DNA of 64,000 nucleotides from Euonymus europaeus (taxonomy: Eukaryota > Streptophyta > Magnoliopsida > Celastrales > Celastraceae), in assembly GCA_963580455.1 (NCBI GenBank), contig OY756961.1, forward strand, positions 11,823,001 to 11,887,000, written 5' to 3'. Positions 36,681 through 48,920 of the stretch are shown here, one piece after another (positions within the stretch are counted from its first letter, which is position 1; every line of letters starts with the position of its first letter). The notes beneath the pieces were generated by a model. That model worked only from the letters and a program-made list of their open reading frames with translations, made no database searches and had not been told where the DNA came from. The translations under genes were made by a program, and so were the position numbers.

Positions 36681-39520
36681 CTTCTTAGATTATTTCGATG
36701 CAAAAACACCAACTTTCTATGACAAATGGAAAAAACATTTAAAAGCTCCTCCATAGAGAGAGTTGAGCAACTTCAGACAATCAAAGTAGCTTGGTGTATA
36801 CTTTTTATTGTTCTTTTATGTTAAATTTTATGAAAATGAGCTTCCAGGATCATTTCGATGCCAAAACACCAACTTTCTATGACAAATAGACAAAACCGTT
36901 AAAAGCTCCTCCATAGAGAGAGTTGAGCAACTTCGGACTATCGAAGTTGCTCAGTGCACACTTATTAATGTTCTTCTATGTCAAATTTTATGAGTATAGG
37001 CTTCCAAGATTATTTCGATGGCAAAAGACCAACTTTCTATGACAAATGGACAAAACCGTTAAAAGCTCCTCCATAGAGAGTGTTGAGCAACTTCGGATAA
37101 ATCAAATTTGCACGGTGTACACTTTTTATTGTTCTTCTATGTTAAATTTTAAGAAAATGAGCTTCTAGGATTGTTTTGATGGCAAAAGGCCAACTTTCTA
37201 TGACAAATGGACAAAACCGTTAAAAGATCCTCCATAGAGAGAGTTGAGCAACTTCGGACAATCGAAGTTGCTCGCTGTACACTTTTTATTGTTCTTGTAT
37301 GTCAAATTTTATGAGTATAAGCTTCCAAGATTATTTCGATGGCAAAAAACCAACTTTCTATGACAAATGGACAAAACCATTAAAAGCTCCTCCATAGAGA
37401 GAGTTGAGTAACTTTGGACAATCAAAATTCCTCGGTGTACATTTTTATTGTTCTTCTATGTCAAATTTTACGAAAATGAGCATCCGGGATTATTTCGATG
37501 CCAAAACACCAACTTTCTATGACAAATGGACAAAACCGTTAAAAGCTCCTCCATAGAGAGAGTTGAGCAACTTCGGACAATCAAAGTCGCTCGGTGTACA
37601 CTTTTTATTGTTCTTCTACTTCAAATTTTATGAGTGTAAGCTTCTTAGATTATTTTGATGCAAAAACACCAACTTTCTATGACAAATGGAAAAAACATTT
37701 AAAAGCTCCTCCATAGAGAGAGTTGAGCAACTTCAGACAATCAAAGTAGCTTGGTGTATACTTTTTATTGTTCTTTTATGTTAAATTTTATGAAAATGAG
37801 CTTCCAGGATCATTTCGATGCCAAAACACCAACTTTCTATGACAAATAGACAAAACCGTTAAAAGCTCCTCCATAGAGAGAGTTGAGCAACTTCGGACTA
37901 TCGAAGTTGCTCAGTGCACACTTATTAATGTTCTTCTATGTCAAATTTTATGAGTATAAGCTTCCAAGATTATTTCGATGGCAAAAGACCAACTTTCTAT
38001 GACAAATGGACAAAACCGTTAAAAGCTCCTCCATAGAGAGTGTTGAGCAACTTCGGATAAATCAAATTTGCATGGTGTACACTTTTTATTGTTCTTCTAT
38101 GTTAAATTTTAAGAAAATGAGCTTCTAGGATTGTTTTGATGGCAAAAGGGCAACTTTCTATGACAAATGGACAAAACCGTTAAAAGATCCTCCATAGAGA
38201 GAGTTGAGCAACTTCGGACAATCGAAGTTGCTCGCTGTACACTTTTTATTGTTCTTGTATGTCAAATTTTATGAGTATAAGCTTCCAAGATTATTTCGAT
38301 GGCAAAAGACCAACTTTCTATGACAAATGGACAAAACCATTAAAAGCTCCTCCATAGAGAGAGTTGAGTAACTTTGGACAATCAAAATTCCTCGGTGTAC
38401 ATTTTTATTGTTCTTCTATGTCAAATTTTACGAAAATGAGCATCCGGGATTATTTCGATGCCAAAACACCAACTTTCTATGACAAATGGACAAAACCGTT
38501 AAAAGCTCCTCCATAGAGAGAGTTGAGCAACTTCGGACAATCAAAGTCGCTCGGTGTACACTTTTTATTGTTCTTCTACTTCAAATTTTATGAGTGTAAG
38601 CTTCTTAGATTATTTTGATGCAAAAACACCAACTTTCTATGACAAATGGAAAAAACATTTAAAAGCTCCTCCATAGAGAGAGTTGAGCAACTTCAGACAA
38701 TCAAAGTAGCTTGGTGTATACTTTTTATTGTTCTTTTATGTTAAATTTTATGAAAATGAGCTTCCAGGATCATTTCGATGCCAAAACACCAACTTTCTAT
38801 GACAAATAGACAAAACCGTTAAAAGCTCCTCCATAGAGAGAGTTGAGCAACTTCGGACTATCGAAGTTGCTCAGTGCACACTTATTAATGTTCTTCTATG
38901 TCAAATTTTATGAGTATAAGCTTCCAAGATTATTTCGATGGCAAAAGACCAACTTTCTATGACAAATGGACAAAACCGTTAAAAGCTCCTCCATAGAGAG
39001 TGTTGAGCAACTTCGGATAAATCAAATTTGCACGGTGTACACTTTTTATTGTTCTTCTATGTTAAATTTTAAGAAAATGAGCTTCTAGGATTGTTTTGAT
39101 GGCAAAAGGGCAACTTTCTATGACAAATGGACAAAACCGTTAAAAGATCCTCCATAGAGAGAGTTGAGCAACGTCGGACAATCGAAGTTGCTCGCTGTAC
39201 ACTTTTTATTGTTCTTGTATGTCAAATTTTATGAGTATAAGCTTCCAAGATTATTTCGATGGCAAAAGACCAACTTTCTATGACAAATGGACAAAACCAT
39301 TAAAAGCTCCTCCATAGAGAGAGTTGAGTAACTTTGGACAATCAAAATTCCTCGGTGTACATTTTTATTGTTCTTCTATGTCAAATTTTACGAAAATGAG
39401 CATCCGGGATTATTTCGATGCCAAAACACCAACTTTCTATGACAAATGGACAAAACCGTTAAAAGCTCCTCCATAGAGAGAGTTGAGCAACTTCGGACAA
39501 TCAAAGTCGCTCGGTGTACA
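36681..39520 (+). repeat. 960 bp hexamer HOR, three nearly identical copies
   Basis: Landmarks repeat at exact 960 bp steps: GAGCATCCGGGATT near 37478, 38438 and 39398; CGGATAAATCAAATTTGC near 37094, 38054 and 39014; GCTCGCTGTACAC near 37271, 38231 and 39191. Each unit contains one +1 bp monomer (GGATAAATC) and one -1 bp monomer (GTACATTTTTATTG), so the total stays at 6 x 160. Between units I find only isolated substitutions, such as CACGG/CATGG and AAAGGC/AAAGGG. Confidence 0.95.
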
Positions 39521-40610
39521 CTTTTTATTGTTCTTTTACTTCAAATTTTATGAGTGTAAGCTTCTTAGATTATTTCGATGGAAAAACAACTAACTTTCTA
39601 TCACAAATGGAAAAAACCGTTAAAAGCTCCTCCATAGAGAGAGTTGAGCAACTTCAGACAATCAAAGTTGCTCGTTGTACACTTTTTATTGTTCTTTTAT
39701 GTTAAATTTTACGAAAATGAGCTTCCAGGATCATTTCGATGCCAAAACACCAACTTTCTATGACAAATGGACAAAACCTTTAAAAGCTCCTCCATAGAGA
39801 GAGTTGAGCAACTTCGGACAATCAAAGTCGCTCGGTGTACACTTTTTATTGTTCTTCTACTTCAAATTTTATGAGTGTAAGCTTCTTAGATTATTTCGAT
39901 GGAAAAACAACTAACTTTCTATCACAAATGGAAAAAACCGTTAAAAGCTCCTCCATAGAGAGAGTTGAGCAACTTCAGACAATCAAAGTTGCTCGTTGTA
40001 CACTTTTTATTGTTCTTTTATTTTAAATTTTAAGAAAATGAGCTTCCACGATCATTTCGATGCCAAAACACCAACTTTCTATGACAAATAGACAAAACCG
40101 TTAAAAGCTCCTCCATAGAGAGAGTTGAGCAACTTCAGACAATCAAAGTTGCTCGTTGTACACTTTTTATTGTTCTTTTATGTTAAATTTTACGAAAATG
40201 AGCTTCCAGGATCATTTCGATGCCAAAACACCAACTTTCTATGACAAATGGACAAAACCTTTAAAAGCTCCTCCATAGAGAGAGTTGAGCAACTTCGGAC
40301 AATCAAAGTCGCTCGGTGTACACTTTTTATTGTTCTTCTACTTCAAATTTTATGAGTGTAAGCTTCTTAGATTATTTCGATGGAAAAACAACTAACTTTC
40401 TATCACAAATGGAAAAAACCGTTAAAAGCTCCTCCATAGAGAGAGTTGAGCAACTTCAGACAATCAAAGTTGCTCGTTGTACACTTTTTATTGTTCTTTT
40501 ATTTTAAATTTTAAGAAAATGAGCTTCCACGATCATTTCGATGCCAAAACACCAACTTTCTATGACAAATAGACAAAACCGTTAAAAGCTCCTCCATAGA
40601 GAGAGTTGAG
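39506..40610 (+). repeat. Spread of a 161 bp class D variant
   Basis: Three copies of a class D monomer with an extra base (AAAAACAACTAAC) and TATCACAAATGG start their bodies near 39514, 39835 and 40316, at spacings of 321 and 481 bp. Between them are class A monomers with TTTTAAGAAAATG and CCACGATCATTTCG. The same variant recurs near 46396 and, without the CACAAATGG change, near 50780. Confidence 0.9.
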
Positions 40611-43600
40611 CAACTTCGGACTATCGAAGTTGCTCGGTGTACACTTTTTATTGTTCTTCTATGTTAAATTTTACGAAAATGAGCTTCCAGGATCATTTCG
40701 ATGCCAAAACACCAACTTTCTATGACAAATCGACAAAACCGTTAAAAGCTCCTCCATAGAGAGAGTTGAGCAACTTCGGACTATCAAAGTTGCTCGGTGC
40801 ACACTTTTTAATGTTCTTCTATGTCAAATTTTATAAGTATAAGCTTCCAAGATTATTCCATGGCAAAAGACCAACTTTCTATGACAAATGGACAAAATCG
40901 TTAAAAGCTCCTCCATAGAGAGTGTTGAGCAACTTCGGACAATCAAAGTTGCTCGGTGTATACTTTTTATTGTTTTTCTATGTTAAATTTTACGAAAATG
41001 AGCTTCCAGGATTATTGCGATGTCAAAACACCAACTTCCTATGACAAATGGACAAAACCGTTAAAAGCTCCTCCATAGAGAGAGTTGAGCAACTTCGGAC
41101 AATCAAAGTTTCTCGGTGTACACTTTTTATTGTTCTTTTATGTTAAATTTTAAGAAAATGAGCTTCCACGATCATTTCGATGCCAAAACACCAACTTTCT
41201 ATGACAAATAGACGAAACCGTTAAAAGCTCCTCCATAGAGAGAGTTGAGCAACTTCGGACTATCGAAGTTGCTCGGTGCACACTTTTTAATGTTCCTCTA
41301 TGTCAAATTTTATGAGTATAAGCTTCCAAGATTATTTCGATGGCAAAAGACTAACTTTCTATGACAAATGGACAAAACCGTTAAAAGCTCCTCCATAGAG
41401 ATTGTTGGGCAACTTCGGACAATCAAAGTCGCTCGATGTACACTTTTTATTGTTCTTCTACTTCAAATTTTATGAGTGTAAGCTTCTTAGATTATTTTGA
41501 TGCAAAAACACCAACTTTCTATGACAAATGGAAAAAACAGTTAAAAGCTCTTCCATAGAGAGAGTTAAGCAACTTCGGACAATCAAAATTGCTCGGTGTA
41601 CACTTTTTATTGTTCTTTTATGTTAAATTTTACGAAAATGAGCTTCCAGGATCATTTCGATGCCAAAACACCAACTTTCTATGACAAATGGAAAAAACCT
41701 TTAAAAGCTCCTCCATAGAGAGAGTTGAGCAACTTCGGACTATCAAAGTTGCTCGGTGCACACTTTTTAATGTTCTTCTATGTCAAATATTATGTGTATA
41801 AGCTTCCAAGATTATTTCGATGTCAAAAGACCAACTTTCTATGACAAATGGACAAAACCTTTAAAAGCTCCTCCATAGAGAGAGTTGAGCAACTTCGGAC
41901 TATCAAAATTGCTCGGTGCACACTTTTTAATGTTCTTCTATGTGAAATTTTATGTGTATAAGCTTCCAAGATTATTTCGATGGCAAAAGACGAACTTTCT
42001 AGGACAAATGGACAAAATCGTTAAAAACTAATCCATAGAGAGTGTTAAGCAACTTCGGACAATCAATGTTGCTCGGTGTACACTTTTTATTGTTCTTCTA
42101 TGTTCAATTTTATGAAAATGAGCTTCCAGGATTATTTCGATGCCAAAACACTAACTTTCTATGACAAATGGACAAAACCGTTAAAAACTCCTCCATAGAG
42201 AGAATTGAGCAACTTCGGACTATCAAAGTTGCTCGGTGTACACTTTTTATTGTTCTTCTATGTTAAATTTTACGAAAATAAGCTTCCAGGATTATTTCGA
42301 TGCCAAAACACCAACTTTCTATGACAAATGGACAAAACCGTTAAAAACTCCTCAATAGAGAGAGTTGAGCAACTTCGGACAATCGAAGTTGCTCGGTGTA
42401 CACTTTTTATTGTTCTTCTATGTCAAATTTTATGAGTATAAGCTTACAAGATTATTTTGATGGCAAAAGACCAACTTTCTATGACAAATGGACAAAACCG
42501 TTAAAAGCTCCTCCATAGAGAGAGTCGAGAAACTTCGGACAATCGAAGTTGCTCGCTGTACACTTTTTATTGTTCTTCTATGTCAAATTTTATGAGCATA
42601 AGCTTCCAAGATTTTTTCGATGGCAAAAGACCAACTTTCTATGACAAATGGGCAAAACCGTTAAAAGCTCCTCCATAGAGAGAGTTGAGCAACTTCGGAC
42701 AATCAAAGTTGCTCGGTGTACACTTTTTATTGTTCTTGTATGTCATATTTTACGAAAATGAGCATCCGGGATTATTTCGATGCCAAAACACCAACTTTCT
42801 ATGAAAAATGGACAAAACAGTTAAAAGGTCCTTCATAGAGAGAGTTGAGCAACTTCGGACAATCGAAGTTGCTCGGTGTACACTTTTTATTGTTCTTCTA
42901 TGTCAAATTTTATGAGTATAAGCTTCCAAAATTATTTCGATGGAAAAGACCAACTTTCTATGACAAATGGACAAAAGCTTTAAAAGCTCCTCCATAGAGA
43001 GAGTTGAGCAACTTCGGACAATCAAAGTCGCTCGGTGTACACTTTTTACTGTTCTTCTACTTCAAATTTTATGAGTGTAAGCTTCTTATATTATTTCGAT
43101 GCGAAAACAACAACTTTCTATGACAAATGGAAAAAACCGTTAAAAGCTCCTCCATAGAGAGAGTTGAGCAACTTCAGACAATCAAAGTTGCTCGGTGTAC
43201 ACATTTTATTGTTCTTTTATTTTAAATTTTAAGAAAATGAGCTTCCAGGATTATTTCGATGCCAAAACACCAACTTTCTATGACAAATGGACAAAACCAA
43301 TAAAAGCTCCTCAATAGAGAGAGTTGAGCAACTTCAGACAATCAAAGTTGCTCGGTGTACACTTTTTATTTTTCTTCTATGTTAAATTTTACGAAAATGA
43401 GCATCCAGAATTATTTCGATGCCAAAACACCAACTTTCTATGACAAATGGACAAAACCATTAAAAGATCCTCCATAGAGAGAGTTGAGCAACTTCGGACT
43501 ATCAAAGTTGATCGGTGTACACTTTTTATTGTTCTTCTACTTGAAATTTTGTGAGTGTAAGCTTCTTAGATTATTTCGATGCAAAAACACCAACTTTCAA

Positions 43601-43965
43601 TGACAAATGGAAAAAACAGTTAAAAGCTCCTCCATAGAGAGAGTTGAGCAACTTCAGACAATCAAAGTTGCTCGATGTACCCTTTTTATTGTTCTTTTAT
43701 GTTAAATTTTACGAAAATGAGCTTCCAAGATCATTTCGATGTCAAAACACCAACTTTCTATGACAAATGGACAAAACCGTTAAAAGCTCCTCCATAGAGA
43801 GAGTTGAGCAACTTCGGACTATCGAAGTTGCTCGGTGCACACTTTTTAATGTTCTTCTATGTCAAATTTTATGAGTATAAGCTTCCAAGATTATTTCGAT
43901 GGCAAAAGACCAACTTTCTATGACAAATGGACAAAACCGTTAAAAGCTCCTCCAAAGAGTGTGTT
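40611..43965 (+). repeat. Irregular, relatively diverged A/C/D monomers
   Basis: About 21 monomers with many private changes, such as TTATTCCATGGC near 40855, AATATTATGTGTATAAGC near 41787, TAAAAACTAATCC near 42024 and CATATTTTACG near 42745. No long higher-order period is visible, and a 159 bp class C copy lies near 42940. This is the least homogeneous stretch of the window. No other feature is seen. Confidence 0.75.
43806..43965 (+). repeat. Monomer class C, representative copy
   Basis: Marked by GGTGCACACTTTTTAATG, CTATGTCAAATTTTATGAG, TATAAGCTTCCAAG and GATGGCAAAAGACC. Many class C copies carry TCGAAG in the right dyad arm, which makes a perfect 10 bp stem. A shorter 159 bp form, with GATGGAAAAGACC, occurs near 3425, 29505, 42945 and 46300. 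Class C is rare before 29 kb and frequent from about 32 to 52 kb, so the array changes composition along its length. Confidence 0.9.
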
Positions 43966-45740
43966 GAGCAACTTCGGATAAATCAAATTTGCTCGGTGTA
44001 CACTTTTTATTGTTCTTCTATGTTAAATTTTACGAAAATGAGCTTCTAGGATTGTTTCGATGCCAAAACACCAACTTTCTATGACAAATGGACAAAACCG
44101 TTAAAAGCTCCTCCATAGAGAGAGTCGAGCAACTTCGGACAATCAAAGTTGCTCGGCGTACAGTTTATAATGTTCTACTAAGTCAAATTTTACGAGTATA
44201 GGCTTCCAAGATTATTTCGATGCCAAAACACCAACATTTAATGACAAATGGACAAAAGCTTTAAAAGCTCCTCCATAGAGAGAGTTGAGCAACTTCGGAC
44301 TATAAAAGTTGCTCGGTGTACACTTTTTATTGTTCTTCTATGTTAAACTTTTCGAAAATGAGCTTCCAGGATTATTTCGATGCCAAAACACCAACTTTCT
44401 ATGACAAATGGACAAAACCAATAAAAGCTGCTCCATAGAGAGAGTTGAGCAACTTCAGACAATCAAAGTTGCTCGGTGTACAATTTTTATTGTTCTTCTA
44501 TGTTAAATTTTACGAAAATGAGCTTCCAGGATTATTTCGATGCCAAAACACCAACTTTCTATGAGAAATGGACAAAACCGTTAAAAGCTCCTCCATAGAG
44601 AGTGTTGAGCAACTTCGGACAATCAAAGTTGCTCGGTGTACATTTTTTATTGTTCTTCTAAGTTAAATTTTACGAAAATGAGCTTCTAGGATTGTTTCGA
44701 TGCCAAAACACCAACTTTCTATGACAAATGAAAAAAAGCTTTAAAAGCTCTTCCATAGAGAGAGTTGAGCAACTTCGGACAATCAAAGTCGCTCGGTTTA
44801 CACTTTTTATTGTTTTTTTATGTTAAATTTTAAGAAAATTAGCTTCCAGGATTATTTTGATACCAAAACACTAACATTCTATGACAAATGGACAAAACCG
44901 TTAAAAGCTCCTTCATAGAGAGAGTTGAGCAACTTCGGACAATCGAAGTTGCTCGGTGTACACTTTTTATTGTTCTTCTATGTCAAATTTTATGAGTATA
45001 AGCTTCCAAGATTATTTCGATGGCAAAAGACCAACTTTCTATGACAAATGGAAAAAAGCTTTAAAAGCTCCTCCATAGAAAGAGTTGAGAAACTTCGGAC
45101 AATCAAAGTCGCTCGGTGTACACTTTTTATTGTTCTTCTACTTGAAATTTTATGAATGTAAGCTTCTTAGATTATTTCGATGCAAAAACACCAACTTTCT
45201 ATGACAAATGGAAAAAACATTTAAAAGCTCCACCATAGAGAGAGTTGAGCAACTTCAGACAATCAAAGTAGCTTGGTGTATACTTTTTATTGTTCTTTTA
45301 TGTTAAATTTTATGAAAATGAGCTTCCAGGATCATTTCGATGCCAAAACAGCAACTTTCTATGACAAATGGACAAAAAGGTTAAAAGCTCCTCCATAGAG
45401 AGAGTTGAGCAACTTCGGACTATCGAAGTTGCTCAGTGCACACTTATTAATGTTCTTCTATGTCAAATTTTATGAGTATAAGCTTCCAAGATTATTTCGA
45501 TGGCAAAAGACCAACTTTCTGTGACAAATGGACAAAACCGTTAAAAGCTCCTCCATAGAGAGTGTGGAGCAACTTCGGATAAATCAAATTTGCACGGTGT
45601 ACACTTTTTATTGTTCTTCTATGTTAAATTTTACGAAAATGAACTTCTAGGATTGTTTCGATGGCAAAAGACCAACTTTCTATGACAAATGGACAAAACC
45701 GTTAAAAGCACCTCCATAGAGAGAGTCGAGCAACTTCGGA
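43966..45740 (+). repeat. Segment related to 34365-35160 and 36150-37230
   Basis: The first part follows 34365 at an offset of 9,601 bp (60 monomers plus 1 bp), opening with the GGATAAATC insertion, T, B and the TTTTTCG monomer. From about 44640 it instead follows 36150, sharing CTCGGTTTACAC, GATACCAAAACACTAACATTC and the class D series. The switch of partner suggests a recombination or deletion joint. Confidence 0.78.
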
Positions 45741-47400
45741 CAATTAAAGTTGGTTGGTGTACACTTTTTATTGTTCTTCTATGTCAAATTTTATGAGTAT
45801 AAGCTTACAAGATTATTTTTGATGGCAAAAGACCAACTTTCTATGACAAATGGACAAAACCGTTAAAAGATCCTCCATAGAGAGAGTTGAGCAACTTCGG
45901 ATAATCGAAGTTGCTCGCTGTACACTTTTTATTGTTCTTGTATGTCAAATTTTATGAGTATAAGCTTCCAAGATTATTTCGAAGGGAAAAGACCAACTTT
46001 CTATGACAAATGGACAAAACCATTAAAAGCTCCTCCATAGAGAGAGTTGAGTAACTTTGGACAATCAAAATTCCTCGGTGTACATTTTTATTGTTCTTCA
46101 ATGTCAAATTTTACGAAAATGAGCATCCGGGATTATTTCGATGCCAAAACACCAACTTTCTATGATAAATGGACAAAACCGTTAAAAGCTCCTTCATAGA
46201 GAGAGTTGAGCAACTTCGGACAATCGAAGTTGCTCGGTGTACACTTTTTATTATTCTTCTATGTCAAATTTTATAAGTATAAGCTTCCAAGATTATTTCG
46301 ATGGAAAAGACCAACTTTCTATGACAAATGGACAAAAGCTTTAAAAGCTCCTCCATAGAGAGAGTTGAGCAACTTCGGACAATCAAAGTCGCTCGGTGTA
46401 CACTTTTTATTGTTCTTCTACTTCAAATATTATGAGTGTAAGCTTCTTAGATTATTTCGATGGAAAAACAACTAACTTTCTATCACAAATGGAAAAAACC
46501 GTTAAAAGCTCCTCCATAGAGAGAGTTGAGCAACTTCAGACAATCAAAGTTGCTCGTTGTACACTTTTTATTGTTCTTTTATTTTATATTTTAAGAAAAT
46601 GAGCTTCCAGGATTATTTTGATGCCAAAACACCAACTTTCTATGACAAATGGACAAAACCGTTAAAAGCTCCTCCATAGAGAGAGTTGAGCAACTTCGGA
46701 CAATCGAAGTTGCTCGGTGTACACTTTTTATTGTTCTTCTATGTCAAATTTTATGAGTATAAGCTTCCAAGATTATTTCGATGGCAAAAGACCAACTTTC
46801 TATGACAAATGGACAAAAGCTTTAAAAGCTCCTCCATAGAAAGAGTTGAGCAACATCGGACAATCAAAGTCGCTCGGTGTACAGTTTTTATTGTTCTTCT
46901 ACTTCAAATTTTATGAGTGTAAGCTTCTTAGATTATTTCGATGCAAAAACACCAACTTTCTATGACAAATGGAAAAAACAGTTAAAAGCTCCTCCATAGA
47001 GAGAGTTGAGCAACTTCATACATTCAAAGTTGCTCGGTGTACACTTTTTATTGTTCTTTTATGTTAAATTTTACGAAAATGAGCTTCTAGGATCATTTCG
47101 ATGCCAAAACACCAACTTTCAATGACAAATGGACAAAACCGTTAAAAGCTCCTCCATAGAGAGAGTTGAGAAACTTCGGACAATCAAAGTTGCTCGGTGC
47201 ACACTTTTTAATGTTCTTCTATGTCAAATTTTATGAGTACAAGCTTCCAAGATTATTTCGATGGCAAAAGACCAACTTTCTATGACAAATGGACAAAATC
47301 GTTAAAAGCTCCTCCATAGAGAGTGTTGAGCAACTTCCGACAATCAAAGTTGCTCGGTGTATACTTTTTATTGTTCTTCTATGTTAAATTTTACGAAAAT
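45741..47400 (+). repeat. HOR segment, first copy of the 4,322 bp-spaced pair
   Basis: Shared with the copy 4,322 bp downstream are AAGCTTACAAGATTATTTTTG (near 45800), GTACATTTTTATTG (46079), GAGCATCCGGGATT (46130), the AACAACTAAC class D copy, TTCATACATTCAAAG (47014) and GAGTACAAGC (47235). The offset equals 27 monomers plus 2 bp. Confidence 0.88.
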
Positions 47401-48920
47401 GAGCTTCCAGGATTATTTCGATGCCAAAACACCAACTTTCTATGACAAATGGAAAAAACCAATAAAAGCTCCTCCATAGAGAGAGTTGAGCAACTTCAGA
47501 CAATCAAAGTTGCTCGGTGTACACTTTTTATTGTTCTTCTATGTTAAATTTTACGAAAATGAACTTCCAGGATTATTTCGATGCCAAAACACCAACTTTC
47601 TATGACAAATGGACAAAACCAATAAAAGCTCCTCCATAGAGAGAGTTGAGCAACTTCAGACAATCAAAGTTGCTCGGTGTACACTTTTTATTGTTCTTCT
47701 ATGTTAAATTTTACGAAAATGAGCTTCCAGGATTATTTCGATGCCAAAACACCAACTTTCTATGACAAATGGACAAAACCGTTAAAAGCTCCTCCATAGA
47801 GAGTGTTGAGCAACTTCGGACAATCGAAGTTGCTCGGTGTACATTTTTTATTGTTCTTCTATGTTAAATTTTACGAAAATGAGCTTCTACGATTGTTTCG
47901 ATGCCAAAACACCAACTTTCTATGACAAATGGAAAAAAGCTTTAAAAGCTCCTCCATAGAGAGAGTTGAGCAACTTCGGACAATCAAAGTCGCTCGGTTT
48001 ACACTTTTTATTGTTCTTTTATGTTAAATTTTAAGAAAATGAGCTTCCACGATTATTTTGATACCAAAACACTAACATTCTATGACAAATGGACAAAACC
48101 GTTAAAAGCTCCTTCATAGAGAGAGTTGAGCAACTTCGGACAATCGAAGTTGCTCGGTGTACAATTTGTATTGTTCTTCTATCTCAAATTTTATGAGTAT
48201 AAGCTTCCAAGATTATTTCGATGGCAAAAGACCAACTTTCTATGACAAATGGAAAAAAGCTTTAAAAGCTCCCCCATAGAAAGAGTTGAGCAACTTCGGA
48301 CAATCAAAGTCGCTCGGTGTACACTTTTTATTGTTCTTCTACTTGAAATTTTATGAATGTAAGCTTCTTAGATTATTTCGATGAAAAAACACCAACTTTC
48401 TATGACAAATGGAAAAAACAGTTAAAAGCTCCTCCATAGAGAGAGTTGAGCAACTTCAGACAATCAAAGTAGCTTGGTGTATACTTTTTATTGTTCTTTT
48501 ATGTTAAATTTTATGAAAATGTGCTTCCAGGATCATTTCGATGCCAAAACACTAACTTTCTATGACAAATGGACAAAACCGTTAAAAGCTCCTCCATAGA
48601 GAGAGTTCAGCAACTTCGGACTATCGAAGTTGCTCAGTGCACACTTATTAATGTTCTTCTATGTCAAATTTTATGAGTATAAGCTTCCAAGATTATTTCG
48701 ATGGCAAAAGACCAACTTTCTATGACAAATGGACAAAACCGTTAAAAGCTCCTCCATAGAGAGAGTCGAGCAACTTCGGACAATCAAAGTTGCTCGGCGT
48801 ACAGTTTATAATGTTCTACTAAGTCAAATTTTACGAGTATAGGCTTCCAAGATTATTTCGATGCCAAAACACCAACATTTAATGACAAATGGACAAAAGC
48901 TTTAAAAGCTCTTCCATAGA
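47401..48920 (+). repeat. 1,440 bp-spaced duplication, copy 1
   Basis: Nine-monomer unit whose landmarks return 1,440 bp later: a consensus run with CCAATAAAAGC, GTACATTTTTTATTG, CTCGGTTTACAC at 47997, ACACTAACATTC and a class D copy. It retains a monomer with GTAGCTTGGTGTATAC (48467-48500) that copy 2 lacks. Confidence 0.83.
47648..47807 (+). repeat. Representative consensus monomer (class A, 160 bp)
   Basis: This copy differs from my by-eye consensus at only one base, near its end (GAGTG for GAGAG). In order it holds a 9-10 bp dyad (monomer positions 1-28), TGTACAC followed by T5 (31-42), TTCTTCTATG (48-56), AAATTTT (59-65), GAGCTTCCAGG (74-84), TTTCGATGCC (89-98), a run of A-tracts between about 99 and 140, and a purine-rich tail ATAGAGAGAGTT. 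Class A is the commonest class and is found across the whole window. The choice of the dyad as monomer start is arbitrary, because the array is circularly permutable. Confidence 0.95.

Noticed and set aside
39514..46602. Repeated 63-68 codon frames at 39514, 39835, 40316 and 46396
   Set aside because: They are the 161 bp class D variant, where one extra base opens the frame. Near-identity of the peptides follows from copying of the monomer.
47736..47755. CENP-B box-like TTTCGATGCCAAAAC
   Set aside because: It shares only TTCG with the NTTCGNNNNANNCGGGN core; the CGGG half is absent and the central A position is usually C.
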